From CANLBN01 sp047634655 (GTDB lineage: Bacteria > Pseudomonadota > Gammaproteobacteria > Pseudomonadales > Cellvibrionaceae): DNA of 11,062 bases. Positions 1 to 6,112 of the stretch are shown here, in pieces. Location of the stretch: positions 1-11,062 of the forward strand of contig JBLIHY010000075.1 of the NCBI GenBank assembly GCA_047634655.1. The letters run 5' to 3'. The notes under the pieces were generated by a model that was given only the letters and a program-made list of their open reading frames with translations, ran no database searches and was not told the DNA's origin. The position numbers and the translations under genes are program-made. Each line of letters opens with the position of its first letter. Position 1 is the stretch's first letter.

Positions 1-114
1 CGCTGCCATTTTTAATTATGTTAAGTAATTGAAACTGTAAGAAAAAATTGAATTTTTTTCTACCGAAGATTAATCTATGGATAAATGAATCAGAGTATTC
101 TTAGTTTCAATAAC

Positions 115-128
115 GGACAAAATTGTCC
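115..128. promoter_or_regulatory. Inverted repeat GGACAA-AA-TTGTCC, possible operator
   Basis: Two perfect 6-bp arms (115-120 and 123-128) are separated by AA. The repeat lies about 37 bases upstream of the 15-codon ORF at 166, in an AT-rich leader, with CATAAA just downstream at 132-137 as a poor -10 candidate. A dyad of this size suits a dimeric regulator, but it matches no operator consensus I know and no convincing -35 accompanies it. The rest of 1-165 is AT-rich, and I can assign no gene to it. Confidence 0.3.
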
Positions 129-165
129 TGACATAAATAACATCCACCAGAAAGGAATAAGATCT

Positions 166-213
166 ATGAAATTGAAAAGATTAACTGTGGCGGAAAGGAG
201 ACTTAAATCGTGA
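166..213 (+). CDS. Possible 15-codon leader peptide overlapping the next start
   Basis: The ATG at 166 opens a 15-codon frame, MKLKRLTVAERRLKS, ending in TGA at 211-213. It has its own Shine-Dalgarno-like AAAGGAA at 151-157, 8 bases before the ATG. Its stop overlaps the GTG start of the next gene in the arrangement GTGA (210-213), which is typical of translational coupling. The peptide is strongly basic (five K/R in the last nine residues) and has no membrane segment. I recognise no family. It could be a coupling or leader peptide, the tail of an eroded gene, or chance; the paired ribosome site and overlapping stop/start are the only support. Confidence 0.4.
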   Translation: MKLKRLTVAERRLKS

Positions 214-674
214 CTGAAACCCTATTGTTATTGTTGGGCATTAGCATCATCGTCGTATTATCAGTAATCGCCTGGCGATTACAAAATAAGGTGCGCAACA
301 TCGAGCGTCAGAGACAACAACAGCAGGAAGAACTGGAAAAATCCAAGCGCGAACACCAAGAATATATTCAAAACAGTATTCACATACTTGCCCAGGGCCT
401 TGTAGATGATCAACTAGCCCTCACTGAAGGCGCCATCCGCATCAGTGTGATGATCAGTAATCTGGAAAATGGCGAGGCACACAAAGAAGAGTTCAGCGCA
501 TTTTTTCAATTAGCCGATGCCACCGCGCACATTCCTATTCTAGATTCATGGAAACAATTACCAAAAAAAGATAAGTTCCGTCTCGATAAAGAACGCTTGC
601 AAATAGAGGATAAATTTCGCGATTTTATACTGGACGCCGCAAAGCGAGCGAGCGCGAGAAAATCCTGGCGCTAA
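210..674 (+). CDS. DUF2489 family membrane-anchored protein
   Basis: A 154-residue protein whose start is a GTG preceded by AAAGGAG at 194-200 with a 9-base gap, a strong ribosome site that decides this start. Residues about 4-22 form one hydrophobic segment (LLLLLGISIIVVLSVIAW), followed by a charged, Gln/Glu/Lys-rich coiled-coil-like stretch at about 23-55. The rest is a soluble helical region with the sequence ILAQGLVDDQLALTEGAIRI, which I recognise as the DUF2489 pattern of Pseudomonas and its relatives. The C-terminus is basic (KRASARKSWR). The topology suggests a single N-terminal anchor with the bulk in the cytoplasm. Its function is unknown. In related genomes I recall this family near yihI and hemN; neither is in this window, though upstream sequence is missing. 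Length is normal for the family. Confidence 0.8.
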   Translation: MTETLLLLLGISIIVVLSVIAWRLQNKVRNIERQRQQQQEELEKSKREHQEYIQNSIHILAQGLVDDQLALTEGAIRISVMISNLENGEAHKEEFSAFFQLADATAHIPILDSWKQLPKKDKFRLDKERLQIEDKFRDFILDAAKRASARKSWR

Positions 675-703
675 TTGCAAGCCTACAAAAACTAAAGAGA
701 ATT

Positions 704-737
704 AAAAAAGAATGCGTAAAACGCGACCTAGTTTTTT
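704..737. terminator. Weak bidirectional terminator candidate
   Basis: A short hairpin, GCGT-AAA-ACGC (714-724), has six A on its left (704-709) and six T on its right (732-737). It could therefore end the DUF2489 transcript on the plus strand and the antitoxin remnant on the minus strand. The stem is only 4 bp and the T runs sit 4 to 7 bases away, so efficiency would be low. Confidence 0.35.
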
Positions 738-755
738 AGCTAGCTGACTATTCTA

Positions 756-995
756 TTACGATAATTTGATACGTAAAATTTTGCCGACTGCGCGAGCTGC
801 ATTATCAAGAGTATGCGGTATTACTGGTGCATTCTTGGGGTCTATAAGACTGCCTAAAGCTGATCGGCTTGTGTCCATAAGGATAGCCATTTGAGTTTTA
901 GAAAGATGCTCGGCTTCCATTTTCTGGGTTATTTCCCATGCAATGACACGCTTAATAACTACGGCATTAACTTCCGCTAACTCGCCGGTTTCTTC
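756..995 (-). pseudogene. N-terminally truncated XRE/HigA-type antitoxin remnant
   Basis: The minus strand encodes EETGELAEVNAVVIKRV, then IAWEITQKMEAEHLSKTQM, AILMDTSRSALGSLIDPKN and a helical tail ending KILRIKLS, with TAA at 758-756. This is the helix-turn-helix pattern (LSKTxMA..M.TSRSAL..LIDP.N) of the small XRE-like antitoxins paired with RelE/HigB-type toxins. Such proteins normally start 10-20 residues before the EETG segment. Here the frame stays open upstream to about 1115, but the family resemblance stops inside a perfect hairpin at 984-1012 and there is no ATG, GTG or TTG. The only usable start is an internal ATG at 920-918, which would give 54 residues without the first helices and has no ribosome site. 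No toxin gene is present. The gene is probably a dead leftover of a toxin-antitoxin module, displaced when the helicase gene arrived; the 54-residue form could still bind DNA. Confidence 0.7.
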
Positions 996-1012
996 AAAAA
1001 CAAGAAACCGGC
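984..1012. repeat. Perfect 11-bp inverted repeat with 7-base loop
   Basis: GCCGGTTTCTT (984-994) is mirrored exactly by AAGAAACCGGC (1002-1012) around CAAAAAC. Neither strand has a T run after the stem, so it is not a standard intrinsic terminator. It sits precisely where the antitoxin remnant stops resembling its family, and 44 bases upstream of the helicase ATG at 1056. That makes it either the scar of a rearrangement, an operator, or a structure in the helicase leader RNA. Confidence 0.9.
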
Positions 1013-1055
1013 AGCAAAGACAATAATGACAAAGGATATCTGAGGCAGAGGACCA

Positions 1056-1145
1056 ATGGATAACGAAGTTGACACTGAGACGACACCGCCAATAGAGGAA
1101 AAAATCAGGAAGTCGTCAGTGCCAAAAACCTCTTTCGCTTTCTAG
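1056..1145 (+). other. Out-of-frame 5' segment of the helicase gene
   Basis: An ATG at 1056 with GAGG at 1042-1045 (10-base gap) opens a 29-codon frame, beginning MDNEVDTETTPPIEEK and ending in TAG at 1143-1145. The helicase frame overlaps it and is open without any start codon from 1079. If one A were added to the six-A run at 1099-1104 (or a ribosome slipped back one base there), this start would continue into NQEVVSAKNLFRFLAEVKKL and on into the helicase, giving 1551 residues in all. I read it as the real start of the gene, separated by a one-base frameshift. Confidence 0.55.
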
Positions 1146-1171
1146 CCGAGGTTAAAAAGCTCTCCTCGCCC

Positions 1172-4100
1172 GTGGTGCGTGACCATGACGATTACGATCA
1201 GGTTATCTGGATTAGTGATATTCCCAGATATAACGGTTGCTATACCAAAGTCTGGGAGCTTATTGGGCAACCAGCCGAAGCCCACTCAGATCATTGGATC
1301 GAAATAGCTAAGCCCAGGCTTACCGCCCCTCCTGAACTACCCGACAGTTTGGATCGGTTTGTAATCGAAAATGAATGGCGTGACTCTAGCAATGAGCGGC
1401 CTTCACTACTGGAGATCTCCCGTGAACAGCTAATTCGACATTTTCTTCATGATAAAGATATTGAACCCGAGTTTGAAAACCACTCTATCAATGACAACGA
1501 AGACGTATCTGCTGCTTATGTGAAGTATATAAACACAGCTTGGAAGCCTTGGGCTGAGATAAAAAGAATAGAGCACGGCAATACCCCCTTCCCGGAACCA
1601 CCTGAACCGTTAGCTCCCTGGCTAGATGAAATCCTGTTACACAACCATAATTTAGATGAACCTCCGTTGAAGGAAGAAATTTCTGTAGAAGTTGATACAA
1701 AATTCCGCGAGGCGAAAGTAAAACTCGAAAAGGATTGGCAGCAATATCTAGATTCAAAATGGCATCCTTGGGCAGAGCAGGATCGCAAGCTACAAAAAAT
1801 TCAGAAAATATACAATCAGCTCTATTCGGCCTACCAGCGTCGGCAAAAACTCGGTGAGCAATACGAGGTTGTATTGGGCTTTGGCTTACTCTCCTGGACA
1901 GGACCAATGAGTAGGCGGGTCCGTCGTCACGTACTAACCGTCGAGGCGACCATCGAATTTGATGCGCGTAATGGTGTAATCGCCACCCACGCTGCGCCAA
2001 ATGGGTCAGTGATTACCGTCGAAGACGATATGCTTCACACTGAGGAACGACCTCAGCCTAGTGAAAAAACAAAGATCGATACTCAGGCCAAGGAGGCTGC
2101 GGGTGAATTTTGGGATCAAGCTGTTGTTGGTGGTTTAGCCACTTCTTTCGTGAACGCGTTGCAATACCAGACGGGAACTGGGTTACAAAATAATGGCAAG
2201 TTTGAGTTGAGCCTAGACCGCCCCACAACAGCTTCACAAATGCCGGTTATTCATCTTGCACCCGCACTAATTCTTCGAAAACGTTCCCAGCGGGGATTTA
2301 TAAGGCTACTAGAAGAAATCGAAAATGAGATTGATCGTGGAGGTGAGATCCCTGGCGGCATTAAGACAATAATTCATCACGCGGGCAATGAGGCTGAAGA
2401 AGATGGATTAGAAGTAGCTGGCGTCGATATTCCAGGTGCGTTGACTGGGCAAGAAATTTATTTTCCATTACCTGCGAATAAAGAGCAGCGGCAAATAGTT
2501 GATTACCTCAATCGAGGAAGGGGTGTTCGCGTCCAGGGACCACCAGGCACGGGTAAGTCTCATACAATTACAAATTTGATTTGCCACCTACTTGCCTCTG
2601 GAAAGAGGGTCTTAGTGACTAGCGAAACAGAGCGGGCTCTTCGCAGCTTGCGCTCGAAATTCGTAGGTGCCGCCGAGCGTCTATCCGATTTGGCCGTCAT
2701 CCTACTCGGGAATGATGCGACATCACTCCGAGAATTGGAAAAATCTGTTGCAGCCATTAGCAGCAAAAAAGAGCACTGGAATAGAGCTGATTCTGCAAAA
2801 GCCATCGCCAAATATGAAAAAAAATTACAGGAGGTAAGGGAGAGCAAGCGATTGGCCGAAAACGACTTGCGGAGCCTTCGCGAGGCTGACGTTTATAAAC
2901 ATGAGAATAAATTTGATACTTATTCGGGCACTCTTCAGGAAATTGCTCAGGTCATAAATGATCAGTCTATTGAGTTCAGTTGGCTGAATGAGGTTCCTCG
3001 AGATGGAATTTTTGGACACGACATACTTAGAATTGACGCTAGAAATTTCGTTGGATTCTGGCATCAGTGGAAACTGGCCGACAAAATTGATGAGCAGCAG
3101 CCGACTATAGCAACAGATCAGCTACCAACGAGTGATCAACTTAGAGAAGTGATTGAGCAATTTAATAAATTGACCCAAGAATCTGATGCGCTTCGGCAAA
3201 AATCAGACTTGGAGCTCCTGGAAACGGTAAAGACATTACCGTCGGAGAGTATTTTATCTATTTATCAATCTGCTGAACTCATTCTTGTTGGCTTGCGTGG
3301 TCATGTAACGACTGCACTACGCTTTGCCAGGGAGGGAAAGAAAGTTAAAAAAAGCCTATTTAATAAGGGAGAGTATAAGGCGGCTCTTAAAGGCTTAGAA
3401 AAAATCTCTTTAGATGGCCATCTCCTCTCCAGCCTGGAAGCGCTTGAAAAGCTTGACTGTTGGCTTGATGTCAAAGACGCATTGAATACTTTGTCGAGTA
3501 ACTGGCGGGGAATAACCCCAATCAGCCCTGCGAGTATGAAGAGACAGATCGCGAAGTATGGTGAGTTACTGGAGCCGCTCGAACAAGCATTAGGTCTACA
3601 CCAGCAAGTACAGGCTTGTCAGAAAGAAGTCGATCAACTCGCTAAATTTACTGCGCCTCAATGGCATATCTATGAAAATCTTGAGCGATTTTGCAGTACA
3701 TTTGAACTTTGCAATCATGAAGCTCAGCTGAAGGATATAAACAGTAAATTAGATCAATATGCGGCTATAGCGCGTATAGCTGATTCTGCGGCAAATGAGA
3801 ATAATGGATTGTTAGAACGAGCCATCATTACTCATAACTGTAGTGCTTATCAAATTGCTCTTGATAAAATCAAAGCCAGTAACAAACTCCATAAAAATCA
3901 GAATATCATTTTAAGCTGTGCTAGAAGTCTCCGATCTCATCTTCCAGAGACCTATAGCCAATTTGCCCGTAGTGATGATATTGATGTTTGGATACAACGT
4001 CTATCACGGCTTCAAGATGCTCTTCAGTGGGTTAGAGCATCGGATTGGGTAAGAAAGCTCACCGATCCCAAGGCTGCACAAAGTATCAATGCGGATGTAG

Positions 4101-5710
4101 AGATCCATGCTAATAATGAGCGAGATCTGCTTGGCAAAATTGCCGAGGAGAAATCATGGGCCCATTGCATCAATAGGTTAGGAGAGTCTCAGCGACAAGC
4201 GCTAGTGGCCTGGCTGCATGCCATAGAGAGAGTTGGGAGAGGTGCTGGAAGACACGCTGAAAATCACAGACGCACAGCTCGACAGAAGCTACAAGAATGT
4301 CAAACTGCCATTCCCGCTTGGGTTATGCCTTTGCACAGAGTCGTTGAAACTGTCGATGCGAAGCCAGAAATTTTTGATGTGGCTATTATCGACGAAGCGA
4401 GTCAGTCTGGATCGGAGGCGTTGATACTCAATTATATCGCTAAAAAAGTGATAGTTGTCGGTGATGATAAACAGATCAGGCCACAGAATATCGGCGTTAA
4501 TCATGACCAGGTTGAATACTTGCGCAACCTCTATTTGGGTGATTTTCCTCATAGCGATATGTTTGATTTAAAAAGCAGTTATTTCTCCCAGGCGGCAGTA
4601 CGTTTTCCCAGCCAGGTCAGTTTGAAAGAACATTTCCGGTGTATGCCAGAAATAATTCAGTTCTCAAATCAACATTTTTATCAAGCAGCGCCACTGATCC
4701 CGCTCAAACAATTTGGTAGTAATCGCCTTGACCCTGTCGTTACCGAATATGTAGAAAGCGGTTATCGTATAGGAACATCCCGCAACGTTCACAACGAGCC
4801 AGAAGCTCGCAGATTGGTTGAGAAACTAGCTAAATGCTGCTCAGATCCTGCATACCATGGAAAGTCTTTTGGTGTCATTACGTTATTAGGTCATGCTCAG
4901 GCGATATTAATTGAAGAGCTGCTGTTAAATGAAATAGGTCCTTCAAAGTATGAAGAACGAAAGATCCTGGTGGGATCGGCATATGCTTTTCAAGGAGATG
5001 AGCGAGACATTATCTTCATCAGCATGGTGGATGCACCGCCTGAATCGGGTATGTGCAGAAGGGAAACGCGAGTTGAAAAAGAAAGGGAATTTAACGTTGC
5101 CGCCAGTCGAGCAATGGAGCAGATGATATTGTTTCATTCGATGACAAAAAATGAACTTCATCAGGACTGCCTGAAATATAAATTGTTAAACCACTGCTCG
5201 AATCCCTCAGTGGAGCAGCTACCCGTTGGCGATATCACGCTTAATGAGCTTAGAGAGGTCGTACACCGCACAAAGCGGAGTCGAGATACTCAGCCATCAC
5301 CCTTTGAAAGCTGGTTTGAAGTTGATGTCTTTCTTGAGTTGGCAAATCGTGGTTATCAAATACTGCCTCAGTACAAAGTTAATCCCAACGACAATACATA
5401 CCGAATCGATATGATTGTAATGGGGATGAATGGCAAGCTAGCTATTGAATGCGATGGAGATCATTGGCATGGTCCCGCTGAATATGAAAGCGATATGGCG
5501 CGTCAGCGAGAGCTTGAACGTTGTGGATGGGAATTCTGGCGGGTCAGGGGTGGGGCTTACTATCGAGAACCAAAGACTGCTATGGAGTCGCTTTGGAAGC
5601 TACTAGATAAACGTGGCATTTTCTCTAAAGACTATCAACCACCGAAAAAAATTGACGCAGCTCATGAGCGAAAGATTATCGTTGAGGGTGATCATATAGA
5701 GTTAGAGTAA
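1172..5710 (+). CDS. SF1 helicase with C-terminal Vsr/MTES_1575-like nuclease
   Basis: A 1512-residue cytoplasmic protein predicted to unwind and cut nucleic acid. Seen in order: Walker A GPPGTGKS (456-463, K462); a long insertion with charged coiled-coil stretches (about 480-1060); Walker B DEASQ (1074-1078); GDDKQ motif III (1097-1101); EHFRC (1153-1157); FQGDERD (1273-1279); and NVAASRA with arginine finger R1313. These are helicase motifs of the AAA_11/AAA_12 Upf1-like group. A nuclease domain follows at about 1378-1500, with E1379/E1383, D1413 in RIDMIV, and E1426-C-D1428 in AIECDGDHWHG, then RQRELERCGWEFWRVRG, resembling Vsr/DUF559/MTES_1575 endonucleases. By family knowledge such single-gene proteins lie in defence islands; an anti-phage or anti-plasmid role is inferred. 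The GTG at 1172 has no ribosome site, and protein-like sequence precedes it in frame to 1079, so the true N-terminus is likely 39 residues longer via a frameshift. No partner gene is adjacent. Confidence 0.9.
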   Translation: MVRDHDDYDQVIWISDIPRYNGCYTKVWELIGQPAEAHSDHWIEIAKPRLTAPPELPDSLDRFVIENEWRDSSNERPSLLEISREQLIRHFLHDKDIEPEFENHSINDNEDVSAAYVKYINTAWKPWAEIKRIEHGNTPFPEPPEPLAPWLDEILLHNHNLDEPPLKEEISVEVDTKFREAKVKLEKDWQQYLDSKWHPWAEQDRKLQKIQKIYNQLYSAYQRRQKLGEQYEVVLGFGLLSWTGPMSRRVRRHVLTVEATIEFDARNGVIATHAAPNGSVITVEDDMLHTEERPQPSEKTKIDTQAKEAAGEFWDQAVVGGLATSFVNALQYQTGTGLQNNGKFELSLDRPTTASQMPVIHLAPALILRKRSQRGFIRLLEEIENEIDRGGEIPGGIKTIIHHAGNEAEEDGLEVAGVDIPGALTGQEIYFPLPANKEQRQIVDYLNRGRGVRVQGPPGTGKSHTITNLICHLLASGKRVLVTSETERALRSLRSKFVGAAERLSDLAVILLGNDATSLRELEKSVAAISSKKEHWNRADSAKAIAKYEKKLQEVRESKRLAENDLRSLREADVYKHENKFDTYSGTLQEIAQVINDQSIEFSWLNEVPRDGIFGHDILRIDARNFVGFWHQWKLADKIDEQQPTIATDQLPTSDQLREVIEQFNKLTQESDALRQKSDLELLETVKTLPSESILSIYQSAELILVGLRGHVTTALRFAREGKKVKKSLFNKGEYKAALKGLEKISLDGHLLSSLEALEKLDCWLDVKDALNTLSSNWRGITPISPASMKRQIAKYGELLEPLEQALGLHQQVQACQKEVDQLAKFTAPQWHIYENLERFCSTFELCNHEAQLKDINSKLDQYAAIARIADSAANENNGLLERAIITHNCSAYQIALDKIKASNKLHKNQNIILSCARSLRSHLPETYSQFARSDDIDVWIQRLSRLQDALQWVRASDWVRKLTDPKAAQSINADVEIHANNERDLLGKIAEEKSWAHCINRLGESQRQALVAWLHAIERVGRGAGRHAENHRRTARQKLQECQTAIPAWVMPLHRVVETVDAKPEIFDVAIIDEASQSGSEALILNYIAKKVIVVGDDKQIRPQNIGVNHDQVEYLRNLYLGDFPHSDMFDLKSSYFSQAAVRFPSQVSLKEHFRCMPEIIQFSNQHFYQAAPLIPLKQFGSNRLDPVVTEYVESGYRIGTSRNVHNEPEARRLVEKLAKCCSDPAYHGKSFGVITLLGHAQAILIEELLLNEIGPSKYEERKILVGSAYAFQGDERDIIFISMVDAPPESGMCRRETRVEKEREFNVAASRAMEQMILFHSMTKNELHQDCLKYKLLNHCSNPSVEQLPVGDITLNELREVVHRTKRSRDTQPSPFESWFEVDVFLELANRGYQILPQYKVNPNDNTYRIDMIVMGMNGKLAIECDGDHWHGPAEYESDMARQRELERCGWEFWRVRGGAYYREPKTAMESLWKLLDKRGIFSKDYQPPKKIDAAHERKIIVEGDHIELE

Positions 5711-5899
5711 TTGAATGACGACATTAAAATTGATGTTTGCGATGAAAGTCTTTCGGATACGCCCGATTCAACTAAGCTTTTCGAAGCGTAGTCAGAGTAA
5801 TCGCATTTTCGATTTGGTGAATCTAGAGCTACTGATACAAACGGTAACACCACAAGCTCATCTCTATATCTATATCCTGATACTGAAGTCGCAGCGTAA
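5711..5899 (+). pseudogene. Possible eroded 3' extension of the helicase gene
   Basis: After the helicase TAA (5708-5710) the same frame continues with LNDDIKIDVCDESLSDTPDS and TKLFEA to TAG (5789), two codons to TAA (5798), then SHFRFGESRATDTNGNTTSS and SLYLYPDTEVAA to TAA (5897). The two segments, 26 and 32 codons, are rich in Asp, Ser and Thr like a flexible linker. From memory, larger relatives of this helicase carry an acidic linker and a further small domain after the nuclease, so this may be a decayed tail. An ATG at 5715 in another frame gives a 64-residue product of unlikely composition and no good ribosome site; I do not call it. Confidence 0.35.
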
Positions 5900-5944
5900 A
5901 AAAAGATGAACCTGGGGTTCGATCCAAATTTTCAAGATAAGCAC

Positions 5945-5977
5945 AAACAAAAAATCCCCACCCAAGGGTGAGGATTT
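5945..5977 (-). terminator. Intrinsic terminator downstream of tRNA-Arg
   Basis: On the minus strand a near-perfect stem (AAATCCTCACCC pairing with GGGTGGGGATTT, one mismatch) is followed by six T and TTGTTTGTG-like sequence. The hairpin lies only a few bases after the tRNA 3' end and would release the tRNA transcript, and any read-through from ppsA. It also separates these genes from the helicase. Confidence 0.88.
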
Positions 5978-5983
5978 GTTGTT

Positions 5984-6060
5984 TGGCGCACCCGGAGGGA
6001 TTCGAACCCCCGACCAAGTGGTTCGAAGCCACCTACTCTATCCAGCTGAGCTACGGGTGC
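5984..6060 (-). tRNA. tRNA-Arg (anticodon UCG), CCA encoded
   Basis: The 77-base gene folds as a complete cloverleaf: acceptor GCACCCG/CGGGTGC; D arm GCTC-AGCTGGATA-GAGT; anticodon stem GGTGG/CCACT with loop CTTCGAA (anticodon TCG, reading CGA and related Arg codons); variable TGGTC; T loop TTCGAAT. The discriminator is G and the CCA end is encoded (5984-5986 on the plus strand). It lies 52 bases downstream of ppsA on the same strand, with no terminator between them, and a strong terminator follows. Its 3' end points at the helicase region, the usual orientation for a tRNA integration site. Confidence 0.97.
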
Positions 6061-6112
6061 AGATTACTCGATTGGCTTTACTTGTGTATGAAAAATAATA
6101 CGGTGCAAGTAA

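Noticed and set aside
1..9. Possible start of a divergent gene on the minus strand (ATG GCA GCG)
   Set aside because: Only three codons are inside the window and there is no ribosome site, so it cannot be supported.
41..60. AT-only inverted repeat as a terminator of an upstream gene
   Set aside because: The arms GAAAAAATT/AATTTTTTTC contain almost no G or C, so the stem would be too weak, and no upstream gene end is identifiable.
984..1012. Hairpin as an intrinsic terminator or an integron attC site
   Set aside because: No T run follows on either strand, and the flanking GCTAAC/GTTAGC does not fit the attC core pattern. No integron integrase is present.
1488..2000. 170-residue open frame on the minus strand inside the helicase gene
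   Set aside because: It is antisense to conserved helicase sequence, has low-complexity His/Arg-rich composition and no recognisable family, so it is a shadow frame.
5863..5876. Short tandem TCTATA repeat
   Set aside because: Only two copies, within a decayed region; not informative.
5715..5909. 64-residue plus-strand ORF after the helicase
   Set aside because: It has no good ribosome site and unlikely composition (MTTLKLMFAMKVFRIRPIQL). The overlapping helicase frame reads more like protein despite its stops.
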